This document shows, in pieces, positions 25,986-35,414 of a DNA stretch of 64,000 bases. Position 1 is the first letter of the stretch. Every line of letters begins with the position of its first letter. Source of the stretch: Flectobacillus roseus. Lineage in GTDB: Bacteria; Bacteroidota; Bacteroidia; Cytophagales; Spirosomataceae. The position numbers and the translations under genes are program-made. The stretch is taken from assembly GCF_030056665.1 (NCBI RefSeq), contig NZ_JASHIG010000016.1; one strand, written 5' to 3'. The notes under the pieces are model-generated. The model was not told the origin of the DNA. It worked only from the letters and a program-made list of their open reading frames with translations, and made no database searches.

Positions 25986-26546
25986 ATGACAAAAACCGAA
26001 TTTGAGTATCGTCAAATAATTGCGATTTGTAGAGAGCTTTTCCAGAAAAAAAATAAAGATTATGGCACTTCTTGGCGTATTCTGCGTTTGCCTAGTCTGA
26101 CAGACCAGATTTTTATTAAAGCACAACGTATTCGTTCAATTCAAGAAAAAGGTGTTCAGAAAATTGATGATGGTATCGAAGGTGAATTTATCGGCATCAT
26201 CAACTATTGTATTATCGCGATGATTCAAAAGCAGCTGGATAATTCATCACAAATGGAGTTCTCTGAGCAAGAATTAGGTGATTTGTACGATGAACAAGTA
26301 ACTAAAACCTTGAATTTGTTATTAAACAAAAATCACGATTATGGTGAGGCGTGGCGTGATATGCGTGTAAGCTCAATGACAGATTTAATTTTGATGAAAA
26401 TCTTCAGAACGAAACAAATTGAAGATAATCAAGGTCAAACTTTAGTTTCAGAAGGCGTTGAAGCCAACTATCAAGATATGTTGAACTATGCAGTTTTTTG
26501 TCTTATCCAAATGGGAATGGCTCAACAACAGCAACAACAGCAGTAG
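25986..26546 (+). CDS. DUF1599 protein with two repeat units
   Basis: A 186-residue cytoplasmic protein made of two copies of one module. Residues 20-80 (KNKDYGTSWRILRLPSLTDQ) and 112-172 (KNHDYGEAWRDMRVSSMTDL) align closely. DUF1599 has been linked to nucleotide-modification systems in phages (Nmad1), but the chromosomal Bacteroidota form has no assigned activity. The C-terminus is a short glutamine run (QQQQQQQ) from CAA/CAG codons. Confidence 0.82.
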   Translation: MTKTEFEYRQIIAICRELFQKKNKDYGTSWRILRLPSLTDQIFIKAQRIRSIQEKGVQKIDDGIEGEFIGIINYCIIAMIQKQLDNSSQMEFSEQELGDLYDEQVTKTLNLLLNKNHDYGEAWRDMRVSSMTDLILMKIFRTKQIEDNQGQTLVSEGVEANYQDMLNYAVFCLIQMGMAQQQQQQQ

Positions 26547-26877
26547 TTTCTGTAAATTTGAAAATGCGAAGATTGTGTAATTTGAAAGTGATTTTAATAT
26601 TTGTACAAAAGCAAGACTATTAACTATCGCTTATTTAAAATTCTATAATCTTCTCATTTTCATTTCCATTTTAACAGTTCATTAACAGTTTTATGTAATG
26701 AGCTGTCTTAATTTTGTTCTTTCATCTAGAAAATAATTGAAATGTATTTTGGTTGAATACTTGTATATTTAGCTATACTTTCAAAAATGGCATATTTTTG
26801 GTTGTTCTAAAGTTTTCTATCCAAACTAACATTTCACATTTTAGCCCTAATATACAAGAATCCCCTTTTTATCTATC
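26547..26877. other. Intergenic region between DUF1599 and BT_3928-like genes
   Basis: About 330 AT-rich bases with no reading frame. TATTTTTG at 26793-26800 could be a minus-7 box for the next gene, but no TTG stands at the right distance. Confidence 0.4.
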
Positions 26878-27978
26878 ATGAAATTCCTCGCACATTTTTC
26901 CCGAATCTTTGTTGGTGTAATATTTATTTTTTCAGGACTTATCAAACTCAACGACCCTATTGGTACCGAAATCAAGTTAGAAGAATACTTCGATGTATTC
27001 GCAACTGACTTTCCTTGGATGGCAGGCTTTTGGCATTTCTGGGTACCTTTGGCATTATATGTATCTATCTTTTTGTGTACGCTAGAATTGGTGTTGGGGG
27101 TATGCTTACTAGTCCAATATAAACTCAAAAGTGCTTCATGGATATTATTAGCCACTGTTGTTTTCTTTGGCTTTTTGACTTTTTATTCTGCTTATTTCAA
27201 CAAAGTGACAGATTGTGGTTGTTTTGGAGAAGCCATCAAACTAAAACCTTGGACTTCGTTTATCAAGGACATGATTTTGATGTTCTTTATTTTAATCATT
27301 CTGTGGCAACGTCATATTTTTACTGACAAAAAAACAGGTTGGGCGGTAGCTGTCTCTCTAGTATTTTGTTTAGCGTTAGGAACATATGCTGTTAATTACT
27401 TGCCAGTAAACGACGGTTTACCATATGCCATCGGAGAAAACATTCAGAATAACATGAAGCCTGCTGAAGCTCCAAAGTTTAAGTATATCATGGAGAAAGG
27501 TGGTAAAGAGCAAGAATTTATGGAGTATCCAACAGATACAACTTGGAAATTCAAACAGATGATTCAGTTGAATGAGGATGCTGCAAAAGCCCGTATTACA
27601 GATTATAACCTTTACAGAACAGGTGATTCTATTGATTACAAAGCAGAAAGTTTTGTCGGAAAGAAATTGATGATTGTAAGCCCATTTGTTGAAAAAGCCA
27701 ATTTAGGACATATCGAAGAAATCAAACAATTGATTCAAGGACTAAAAGGCTCTGATGTAAGGGTTTGGTTTGTAACCGCTTCGACAGATGATGCCGCTCA
27801 AAACTTTATCAAGCAAAATCAATTAGATGTTGTAGTGTTGAATGCTGATGTTAAAGTGCTAAAAACCATTGCTCGTGCCAATCCCGTAATTTGGTTATTG
27901 CAAGATGGTACTGTAAAAGGTAAATGGTCAAACAAGGCAACACCCGATAAAGAAGAAGTTTTATCAAAATTGCAATAG
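26878..27978 (+). CDS. BT_3928-like DoxX-family membrane protein
   Basis: A 366-residue protein with four membrane helices in the first 150 residues (DoxX/MauE-like fold: HFSRIFVGVIFIFSGLIKLN and onward), a CGCF motif near residue 115, a fifth helix near 160-180, and a soluble C-terminal region with a Rossmann or thioredoxin-like pattern. I recognise it as the family named after BT_3928 of Bacteroides. Function is unproven; relatives of MauE suggest thiol chemistry in the membrane. The aroK start lies about 33 bases downstream. Confidence 0.8.
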   Translation: MKFLAHFSRIFVGVIFIFSGLIKLNDPIGTEIKLEEYFDVFATDFPWMAGFWHFWVPLALYVSIFLCTLELVLGVCLLVQYKLKSASWILLATVVFFGFLTFYSAYFNKVTDCGCFGEAIKLKPWTSFIKDMILMFFILIILWQRHIFTDKKTGWAVAVSLVFCLALGTYAVNYLPVNDGLPYAIGENIQNNMKPAEAPKFKYIMEKGGKEQEFMEYPTDTTWKFKQMIQLNEDAAKARITDYNLYRTGDSIDYKAESFVGKKLMIVSPFVEKANLGHIEEIKQLIQGLKGSDVRVWFVTASTDDAAQNFIKQNQLDVVVLNADVKVLKTIARANPVIWLLQDGTVKGKWSNKATPDKEEVLSKLQ

Positions 27979-28011
27979 CTTTTCCCAAAAGGCCATTTGA
28001 TGTTAACCAAT

Positions 28012-28536
28012 ATGAAAAATATATTTTTAGTAGGAATGCCCTCTTCAGGGAAAAGTACGCTAGGAAGACAATTAGCCAAAGCCATAGGATATAAATTTGT
28101 AGATATGGACGAATTAATTGAACGCCATGAAAATCAAACTATTCCTGAAATTTTTAAATGGAATGGCGAGAATCATTTTAGAGAAGTAGAAAGCAAAATC
28201 TTGAAGCAATTTTCTCCTAATCAAAAACTGGTTATTGCTACGGGTGGAGGTGTTCCTTGCTTTTTTGATAATATGGATTTTATCAAAGCCAATGGCATCA
28301 GTGTTTTTCTCAATGTACAGCCAGAGGATTTATTCAAACGCATCAAATTATCTGATGCCAACAATCGACCTTTGATTAATAAAAGTAGCGGAAATCAAGC
28401 TCTATTCGAGGACCTCAAAAAGAGATATGAAACACGTTTACCTTTCTATATGCGTGCTGATATCAAAATTGATGGAAATATTGAGGTTCAACAATTACTT
28501 TGGTTGTTGGATGAAATAAAGGAAAAACAATCATAA
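28012..28536 (+). CDS. aroK: Shikimate kinase
   Basis: AroK phosphorylates shikimate with ATP in aromatic amino acid synthesis. The 174-residue product has the Walker A motif GMPSSGKST, the substrate-binding DMDELIE and the ATGGGVPC loop. I chose the ATG at 28012 because MKNIFLVGMPSSGK places the P-loop at the usual position; an ATG at 28000 would add four residues. Cotranscribed with the BT_3928-like gene. Confidence 0.93.
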   Translation: MKNIFLVGMPSSGKSTLGRQLAKAIGYKFVDMDELIERHENQTIPEIFKWNGENHFREVESKILKQFSPNQKLVIATGGGVPCFFDNMDFIKANGISVFLNVQPEDLFKRIKLSDANNRPLINKSSGNQALFEDLKKRYETRLPFYMRADIKIDGNIEVQQLLWLLDEIKEKQS

Positions 28537-28540
28537 ACGA

Positions 28541-28573
28541 AAAAGGGTCTCCAATTAATTGGAGACCCTTTTT
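28541..28573. terminator. Bidirectional terminator between aroK and the barrel gene
   Basis: A perfect palindrome of 16-base arms around AATT (AAAAGGGTCTCC...GGAGACCCTTTT) sits between convergent genes and can end both transcripts. Confidence 0.88.
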
Positions 28574-28588
28574 TAATAATTTTATTTC

Positions 28589-30241
28589 TTAAAAATAAAC
28601 GCCAAACGTCAAAACACCTCTTGTCCAGCTTTGGTCCATAATGGCAGTTGCATATAAAGACGAATCGTTCAACACATAAGGGTTATAGGCCTGTTGTGTT
28701 TTGCCATACATTCCTGTCAAATCTACATAGAAAGTTCCCGTTTTGATACCAACACCTGCTGAGTATACCATCATTGCGCGATTAACTGCATCGTTATCAA
28801 AATTAGAATTATAAGGGTTTTGATAATAAGCGAAACCTCCACGTGCTGCAAACAAGCCCATACGATACTCTCCGCCTACTTTTACATTCAAAACATTTTT
28901 ATAGGTATTCTGGATAGACTTTGTATAAAAATCCAAATCTCCTTTGAAATAAGCATCGTTCATATTCGTACTTAATTTCATACCTTTATAAGCTACATAT
29001 TCAACATCTGCCGATAGGAAGCCCTTTTTACCAAAGAAATAGGCCACTCCACCACTAGCTTTGAAAGGAGTTCTTAATTCATAATTTGAGCTTACTGGTT
29101 GGGTAGATAACTTTGGAATACGAGTGATATACGAAGTACCTCCTGTGGTATTAATACCATAACCTAAGGAAACTAGTTTACTGCCTATCGTATTTCCGCC
29201 AGATATTACATCCGAAGAAAGCTTAATACCACCAATTTTACTTGGGTCAACATCGACATTCAGTGTGGATGATGTAGTTTCGTCTATCGAATACCAAGTT
29301 GGTGTCGTAATGGTAGCACCAATACGGAAATTATTAGTTGGCTTTATGATAGTTCCAACAGTCAAGTTGATACCTTGTCCTGTTGTAGTTAGATACTTAG
29401 AAAACGCAAACGAACGAATGGCATCGTAGTTAACGATATTCTCAGTAAAATCCGTTTGAGTTTCGTATCTAAAACTTGGCAACCCCAAAGAGAAACCTAT
29501 ATAGAACTTTTCATTGGCAGTACCTCCATAACCAATTGTCCATTGGCTTGTTCTACCTGATGCCTGAAAATCATATCGCTGGTCAACAGACTTTCCTCCT
29601 TCTGCACCAACAAATGGATCTGAGTTAGTACCATTTGGGTTAATCAAAAATGACCAATAATACATGTCAGATTGATAATAAAAATTTGGAGCATCATTAG
29701 TTAAGCCATCTTTAAAGTCTTGTAAGCTTAAACCGTTATCCTTAATATCTCGGTTTGTAATCTCACCAAAACTATCCATTAGTGAACTCTGAAGGTTGCG
29801 TCCTGCAAAACTCACCTTGTTATATAACGAACTTTGTCTATTGTAGGAAATCGACCAACTTCCTCTCCAGCTATCTTTATATCTTGGTTCTTGTCCACCA
29901 AATACAATTCCAATATTGGCTATGTTAAAATTATCGGTATTGGCGTTGGTTTTCTTGGTATCGATATAACTACTAGCGTTTGAATTGATTTGAAAAGAAG
30001 GAGAAATAGAAAATTCAGAACGAGTATAAAAACCCAGACCAGCAGGGTTGCTAGAATTGGAAGAGATATCTGCTCCCAAAGCCGAATGGTTTCCTCCTAA
30101 TGCTTGAAATCGAGCAGAGCCACTTGGAGCGGTTTGAGAAAATAGTCTTGACAGCGCATCATAATTATTATCTTGTGCAAAACTAGCGCTTATCGAACTC
30201 ATAAGTAGAGACGCAAGTAATACGTTACGAATATCTTTCAT
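28589..30241 (-). CDS. OmpP1/FadL-type outer-membrane protein
   Basis: A 550-residue beta-barrel protein. The start at 30241 gives a signal peptide (MKDIRNVLLASLLMSSISASFAQ). The FadL-like N-terminal hatch region is visible as LGGNHSALGADISSNSSNPA, followed by alternating aromatic strands up to a terminal aromatic residue (LTFGVYF). FadL-family barrels take up hydrophobic compounds; the substrate here is unknown. Expression is probably independent. Confidence 0.8.
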   Translation of the reverse strand: MKDIRNVLLASLLMSSISASFAQDNNYDALSRLFSQTAPSGSARFQALGGNHSALGADISSNSSNPAGLGFYTRSEFSISPSFQINSNASSYIDTKKTNANTDNFNIANIGIVFGGQEPRYKDSWRGSWSISYNRQSSLYNKVSFAGRNLQSSLMDSFGEITNRDIKDNGLSLQDFKDGLTNDAPNFYYQSDMYYWSFLINPNGTNSDPFVGAEGGKSVDQRYDFQASGRTSQWTIGYGGTANEKFYIGFSLGLPSFRYETQTDFTENIVNYDAIRSFAFSKYLTTTGQGINLTVGTIIKPTNNFRIGATITTPTWYSIDETTSSTLNVDVDPSKIGGIKLSSDVISGGNTIGSKLVSLGYGINTTGGTSYITRIPKLSTQPVSSNYELRTPFKASGGVAYFFGKKGFLSADVEYVAYKGMKLSTNMNDAYFKGDLDFYTKSIQNTYKNVLNVKVGGEYRMGLFAARGGFAYYQNPYNSNFDNDAVNRAMMVYSAGVGIKTGTFYVDLTGMYGKTQQAYNPYVLNDSSLYATAIMDQSWTRGVLTFGVYF

Positions 30242-30349
30242 GTTATTCTTACGGTTTAAAATCATATTCTTTATAATAAGGACAGTTCTATGAGAATTAC
30301 CCCTCATCATGTGGAGGTAGTATAACGGACTTTGTTGTTAATTTAACGT

Positions 30350-30383
30350 AAAAAAGCCTCACAAAGTACAACTCTGCGAGGCT
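30350..30383 (-). terminator. Terminator of the Tyr/Gly-rich lipoprotein gene
   Basis: On the minus strand AAGCCTCGC pairs with GTGAGGCTT (one G-U pair), followed by a T-run at 30355-30350. Confidence 0.7.
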
Positions 30384-30407
30384 TCGAGTGTTAATCATTT
30401 GTTAATA

Positions 30408-31508
30408 TTATCTTGGACCACGTGAACGACCTCCGCCGCCACCGCCACCAGAGCTGCCACTTGACGAACTTCCACTTGAAGAATTGTTCCAAGTCGAATT
30501 TGTGTTCGAATTAGTCGATCTATTATTGTTGTTGTTAGATGACCAATCCCAAGAGCTATTGCGTCCGTTAGAATAGCTACTGTTAGCACTTCTTGAAGAG
30601 TTCGTAGTAGTACCTGAGTTGTAGTTAGCACTGCTTCCATCCCTTCTCGGACGTGAATAATAGTCTGAGTTGGTATTTGAATAATCTGCGTTGGTACGAC
30701 TACCACGATTATAGGCTGCTCCTCTATTATTGTTGAAATCCGAGTTATACGCAGAAGCTGCATAAGCTGGTCTTGAACGATACTTGGCTGGAGTCTCAGC
30801 ACCAATAACAGAACCTACATAATTATTGTAGTTGTTGTAATAGCCACCGTAGTATCCTCCATAATAACCACCATAGGCCAAAGACGAATATCCATAACCA
30901 TAAGGATCATAAAAACCGCCATAGCCATAAGGACTGTATCCATACCCAAATGAGTTACCATACATCCAACGGCTACTTGACCAACCCCAATATGGATCAT
31001 AAAAACTAGAATACAATGGATCGTAATAACCCATAGTTGAATAACCAAAAGGAGACCAACGGCTATATCCTAGACCGAATGAGATAGCTGGATTTGAGTA
31101 CCAGTTATTTAAACCAAAATTACCGTATCCGTTGTTTAGACCATTCGCAAAACCATTGTTGTAGCCATTGTTATAACCAGCAGAATAGTCGTCTTGATTT
31201 TGATAAACTGAACGAGAATTTAACCAATTTTGAGAATAATATTCATTGGTGCCCTGTGTCGAATTGTTCGTAGAATTACCATTGCGATATACAGGAGCTT
31301 GATAGGTAGATTCATCATAACCTTGCTCATTGTATATGCGCCCACCCAAAGTAGTAGGTCTTACGTCACTTGTCGAAGCGTACAAGTCGTCGTAAACTTC
31401 ACCACTTGAGCTTTTGGAAACAATTGCTTGTTTGGAGGTATTACAACCCCAAACTAAACCAATCAACGCTATAGCTGAAAGGTGCTTTATTGAATGCTGA
31501 AGGCTCAT
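30408..31508 (-). CDS. Low-complexity Tyr/Gly/Asn/Ser-rich lipoprotein
   Basis: A 366-residue protein started at 31508. MSLQHSIKHLSAIALIGLVW followed by GC forms a lipoprotein signal with an acceptable lipobox. The central third is dense in Tyr, Gly, Asn and Pro, as in SPYGYGGFYDPYGYGYSSLA and YYGGYYGGYYNNYNNY. The C-terminal third is Asn/Ser/Arg-rich and ends in SSGGGGGGGRSRGPR. No folded domain is recognisable. The composition suggests a surface or matrix protein, possibly adhesive. Overlapping open frames in this stretch arise from the low complexity. Confidence 0.7.
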   Translation of the reverse strand: MSLQHSIKHLSAIALIGLVWGCNTSKQAIVSKSSSGEVYDDLYASTSDVRPTTLGGRIYNEQGYDESTYQAPVYRNGNSTNNSTQGTNEYYSQNWLNSRSVYQNQDDYSAGYNNGYNNGFANGLNNGYGNFGLNNWYSNPAISFGLGYSRWSPFGYSTMGYYDPLYSSFYDPYWGWSSSRWMYGNSFGYGYSPYGYGGFYDPYGYGYSSLAYGGYYGGYYGGYYNNYNNYVGSVIGAETPAKYRSRPAYAASAYNSDFNNNRGAAYNRGSRTNADYSNTNSDYYSRPRRDGSSANYNSGTTTNSSRSANSSYSNGRNSSWDWSSNNNNNRSTNSNTNSTWNNSSSGSSSSGSSGGGGGGGRSRGPR

Positions 31509-32041
31509 AGCTGTTTGAATTTTAGATTGTAGGAGTATTGTCAATAAAACAAATAATTTATTAATATTTATCAGCAATCAGTGCGTTTTGCTACGTTTTC
31601 AAATATTAACCAGTACTATCTCAAAAGGTAATGAATTGTTTTTTTCTAAGATAAACTGGCCAGATTAATAACTTAGCAAAAATTTCTTGTAACAAACTTA
31701 CTACAAAAACTTATCTTTGCAAGATAATTAACACAACATTAACAAAATTAAATCTTTAAATGTTCCAATTATCCAATACTTTGAAAATGAACTAAATAAG
31801 GTTAAGTTGAGGTTAGAGTTTTGTTATTTAGTAATAGATTTGGGATGACTGTTGATCATGCTATTACCATGGTCTCGAACATAACCGAATGGATAACAAA
31901 TACTTATTTTATATTCATTTCTGGTATTTAGACTATTTAAAGAACGTTTTCCCCCATTAGTTTTGTACATTTTTCGCCGATTTAGCGTTATTCTAATCTC
32001 ATTTTAAGCTAAAGAGGCATTAACCAACCATAAAACAACCC
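31509..32041. other. Intergenic region between the lipoprotein gene and proS
   Basis: About 530 AT-rich bases between divergent genes. It holds the proS promoter candidate (31687-31719), a palindrome TTATCTT-TGC-AAGATAA (31711-31727) overlapping that box, and a further TAGTTTTG at 31958-31965. I see no reading frame. Confidence 0.45.
31687..31719 (+). promoter_or_regulatory. Candidate promoter of proS
   Basis: TTG (31687-31689), a 22-base spacer and TATCTTTG (31712-31719). The predicted leader would be about 315 nt. A second weaker box lies at 31958. Confidence 0.45.
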
Positions 32042-33520
32042 ATGAGCAAAGGCCTACCAAAACGTAGCGAAAATTATTCTGAGTGGTACAACGAACTTGT
32101 TAAGCGTGCCGATTTAGCCGAAAATTCTGCCGTTAGAGGCTGTATGGTGATCAAACCTTACGGTTATTCTATTTGGGAAAAAATGCAGCGTGCTTTGGAC
32201 GATATGTTCAAAGAAACTGGACATACAAATGCTTACTTCCCTCTTTTTGTACCGAAAAGTTTGTTTGAGGCTGAGGAAAAAAATGCAGAAGGCTTTGCCA
32301 AAGAATGTGCTGTAGTGACACACTATCGTTTGAAAAACGACCCTGATAATAAAGGTAAATTAATTGTTGACCCCAATGCTCGTCTTGAAGAAGAGTTAGT
32401 GGTTCGCCCAACTTCTGAGGCTATTATCTGGAGTACTTATAAAAACTGGATTCAGTCATACCGTGACCTTCCTTTGTTGATTAACCAATGGGCAAACGTT
32501 GTGCGTTGGGAAATGCGTACTCGTTTGTTTTTACGTACTGCCGAATTCTTGTGGCAAGAAGGACACACAGCTCATGCTACTAAAGAAGAAGCCATTGCTG
32601 AAACGGAACAAATGCTAGATGTATATGCTACATTTGCTGAAGAGTTTATGGCTGTTCCTGTTATTCGTGGTAAAAAGACTGCCAACGAGCGTTTTGCAGG
32701 TGCAGATGATACTTACTGTATTGAGGCGATGATGCAAGATGGAAAGGCTTTACAGGCAGGTACTTCTCACTTCTTAGGTCAAAACTTTGCCAAAGCTTTT
32801 GACGTAAAATTCTCTAACAAAGAAAACCAACAAGACTATGTTTGGGGTACTTCTTGGGGCGTTTCTACTCGTTTGATGGGTGCTTTGATTATGGCTCACT
32901 CTGATGATGAAGGTTTAGTATTACCTCCAAAATTAGCGCCAATTCAAGTGGTAATTGTACCTATTTTCAAAGGTGCTGAACAATTAGAGGCTATTTCTGA
33001 AAAAGTCTTACCTATTGTTAAAACTTTGAAAAAATTGGGAATTTCTGTCAAATTCGATAACTCTGACAAGCAATCCCCAGGCTTCAAATTTGCTGAATAC
33101 GAATTGAAAGGTGTTCCTGTACGTTTGGCAATTGGTGCTCGTGACCTTGCCAACGGTACGGTTGAAATTGCACGTCGTGATACAAAAGAGAAAAAGACGT
33201 ATGAAATTGATGGCGTGGTAGAGGTTATCCAAAATCTATTGGAAGAAATCCAAGAGAATATCTATAACCGAGCTTTGTCTTTCAGAACAGCAAATACGCT
33301 TGAAGTTGATTCGTGGGATGAGTTTGTAAAAACGTTGGACGAAAAACCAGGGTTTATATCAGCTCACTGGGATGGTACGCCAGAAACAGAAGAAAAAATT
33401 AAAGAGTTAACCAAAGCTACCATTCGTTGTATTCCTTTGGATGCAAAAGAAGAAGAAGGCAAATGTATTTATACAGGAAACCCTTCATCTCGTCGTGTAA
33501 TCTTTGCTAGAGCTTATTAA
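32042..33520 (+). CDS. proS: Prolyl-tRNA synthetase, archaeal/eukaryal type
   Basis: ProS charges tRNA-Pro. The 492-residue class II enzyme has motif 2 (VVRWEMRTRLFLRTAEFLWQ), the GTSHFLGQNFAKAFDV region and motif 3 (STRLMGALIMAHSDDEG). It lacks the large insertion domain of the E. coli-type enzyme, ends with the C-terminal domain of the archaeal/eukaryal class and has a terminal tyrosine (RVIFARAY), a known mark of that class. Length is as expected. Confidence 0.95.
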   Translation: MSKGLPKRSENYSEWYNELVKRADLAENSAVRGCMVIKPYGYSIWEKMQRALDDMFKETGHTNAYFPLFVPKSLFEAEEKNAEGFAKECAVVTHYRLKNDPDNKGKLIVDPNARLEEELVVRPTSEAIIWSTYKNWIQSYRDLPLLINQWANVVRWEMRTRLFLRTAEFLWQEGHTAHATKEEAIAETEQMLDVYATFAEEFMAVPVIRGKKTANERFAGADDTYCIEAMMQDGKALQAGTSHFLGQNFAKAFDVKFSNKENQQDYVWGTSWGVSTRLMGALIMAHSDDEGLVLPPKLAPIQVVIVPIFKGAEQLEAISEKVLPIVKTLKKLGISVKFDNSDKQSPGFKFAEYELKGVPVRLAIGARDLANGTVEIARRDTKEKKTYEIDGVVEVIQNLLEEIQENIYNRALSFRTANTLEVDSWDEFVKTLDEKPGFISAHWDGTPETEEKIKELTKATIRCIPLDAKEEEGKCIYTGNPSSRRVIFARAY

Positions 33521-33529
33521 TATTTAGTG

Positions 33530-33657
33530 AATCCTGATTGTGTGAATGAGTGAATATTTTTAGTTGCATTTCACTTGCAGAGACGCAATACTTGTTCCTA
33601 AAGCGTTGATATTCGCAAAAAAGGCGGTCAGAAAATAATTCTGGACCGCCTTTTTGA
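33530..33657. repeat. Partial repeat cassette (copy B) with terminator
   Basis: Contains GAATGAGTGAATAT, GCAGAGACGCAATA (half of the AGACGCAAT palindrome) and the GGCGGTC hairpin (33617-33657), in the same set of modules as copies A and C but shorter and degenerate. Confidence 0.5.
33617..33657. terminator. Bidirectional terminator between proS and the GH16 gene
   Basis: An A-run followed by GGCGGTC (33623-33629), then GACCGCC (33644-33650) and a T-run, between convergent genes. Confidence 0.75.
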
Positions 33658-33686
33658 TTTTTGGCATAACAACATCAATACTCCAT

Positions 33687-35294
33687 TTATTGATAAACCC
33701 TGATATAGTCCACCTCCATAGTCGCTGAAGTAAAGGCTGGATCAATCGTTCCACCGAGGTTACCTCCCATGGCAATATTCATGATAAAGAAAAAGTCCTT
33801 ATTGAATGGTAGCGTACTATTGTTGGCAAAAGTGTAAAATAATTTGTTATCAACATAAAATTTAATACTACTTGCCGACCAATCAACAGAATAGATATGA
33901 AACTCTGTGGTAGCATTGGTAATAGTGGTACTTCCTCCATCAGCATTTCCACCTGAATGATTAGGGTGATGAACTGTTCCTAGGATTACATTGGGCTTAT
34001 TCCCAATCATTTCCATAATGTCAATTTCACCACAAGCAGGCCAACCAACCGTCTGAATATTAGAACCTAACATCCACAACGCTGGCCATGTACCTCCACC
34101 TGCAGGCAGTTTGGCACGAATATCTACACGTCCATAAGTAAATGAATACTTATTGAGAGAAAGTAAACGAGCTGAAGTATAGTTTGAGCCTTGATAGCTC
34201 TCTTTTTTAGCAGTAATTTTCAAAACGCCACCTTGCACTACAGCATTATCCGCACGATTGGTATAATTTTGAACCTCGTTATTTCCCCAGCCATTATTAT
34301 TGCCCAAATCATATCCCCAAACCGCTGGGTTTGGTGCACCGTCGGTATTAAATTCATCTGCCCAAACGAGTTTCTTTTCAGTCACTGGCGTGGTTGCTGA
34401 CTTAGGTTTTAGCTTCATATACCACGCATTTCCATCTGAGCCAATACTTCTAAGCGTCATATTATTTTCTGAAAGTGCTAAAATTTCATAAGTGGTTCCT
34501 CCTGTCCCAAAATTCACAATCCCATTTCCCGGAACTTTAAACTGTACTCTTGTAGAGTTTGAGGACGTGGAAGCCGAAGTTGCTGGTGAAAAAGTCAACT
34601 CTTTTGTACCACCTGTACTAATATCATAACAACCGTCTGGTCCTGAAACACCGTAGAAGGACGTTGCAGCGCCAATCAATGATGACTGACCTTTATTATC
34701 GACATTCAAGGTAATTTGATTATTGGCAGTTTTAGCAAAAGTAATTTCATCATCGTACAAACAGGCTGGTCTTTGGTTTGGCTCGGCAGCATACCAACTT
34801 GGGGTAAAACCATCCGAAGGCCCTACTCCCACATGTCCTATTGCCTCATTATCCGTAATCCAAACTTTCGAGCCAGCACCAGTCATAGCGGTAAGAATAT
34901 TACTAGGAATTTCGAATGCCACAAACACTTTTACCTTTTTACTAAGTGTGGTCATAGCCCCACCTGTCCCAATCGCATTTACGGAAACCACATATTCGTT
35001 GGTGCCAGGGTTAGCATATTTATAGGCAACTTTACCTGATGGAACCATCTGAGAATTACCATCGCCAAAGTCTATTTTATATGAAAGTGCCTGACCTGCT
35101 TGTGCAGCGATATTCACACTTCCTGTTCCATTACCATTTGGATTATTAGCATCTACTCCAATCACATCAGCAACAATAGTCAAGTTGCTCGGAGTAATAA
35201 TATCACCAAAACCAAATTCTGTTTGCTTACACGCTGTTAGACCAAGTGTGCTTGCAATCAAAAATGCTGTAATTGATTTTATTGTATATTTCAT
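33687..35294 (-). CDS. GH16 beta-glucanase lipoprotein (laminarinase-like)
   Basis: A 535-residue surface lipoprotein (LGLTAC lipobox, start at 35294). Residues about 30-130 look like a PKD/Ig-type domain, then comes a linker domain, and the last 230 residues are a GH16 catalytic jelly-roll (LVWADEFNTDGAPNPAVWGY). The active-site motif GEIDIMEMIG has the E-x-D-x-x-E form with the extra residue typical of beta-1,3-glucanases. It is the last gene of the SusC-SusD operon. Likely role is surface cleavage of laminarin or mixed-linkage glucan. Confidence 0.88.
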   Translation of the reverse strand: MKYTIKSITAFLIASTLGLTACKQTEFGFGDIITPSNLTIVADVIGVDANNPNGNGTGSVNIAAQAGQALSYKIDFGDGNSQMVPSGKVAYKYANPGTNEYVVSVNAIGTGGAMTTLSKKVKVFVAFEIPSNILTAMTGAGSKVWITDNEAIGHVGVGPSDGFTPSWYAAEPNQRPACLYDDEITFAKTANNQITLNVDNKGQSSLIGAATSFYGVSGPDGCYDISTGGTKELTFSPATSASTSSNSTRVQFKVPGNGIVNFGTGGTTYEILALSENNMTLRSIGSDGNAWYMKLKPKSATTPVTEKKLVWADEFNTDGAPNPAVWGYDLGNNNGWGNNEVQNYTNRADNAVVQGGVLKITAKKESYQGSNYTSARLLSLNKYSFTYGRVDIRAKLPAGGGTWPALWMLGSNIQTVGWPACGEIDIMEMIGNKPNVILGTVHHPNHSGGNADGGSTTITNATTEFHIYSVDWSASSIKFYVDNKLFYTFANNSTLPFNKDFFFIMNIAMGGNLGGTIDPAFTSATMEVDYIRVYQ

Positions 35295-35414
35295 AAAAGT
35301 CAAAATCTAAACATGAATAAATAATTCTAGAAAATTAGTCTGAAGAGTAATAGTGGAAATGATGTATTGCTCATGTCGCACTATTACTCTGACATAGTTC
35401 TTTTTTACTCCATT

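Noticed and set aside
30395..31048. Overlapping minus-strand frames rich in Ile/Val/Thr or Met/Val
   Set aside because: They are alternative readings of the low-complexity Tyr/Gly/Asn codons of the lipoprotein gene.
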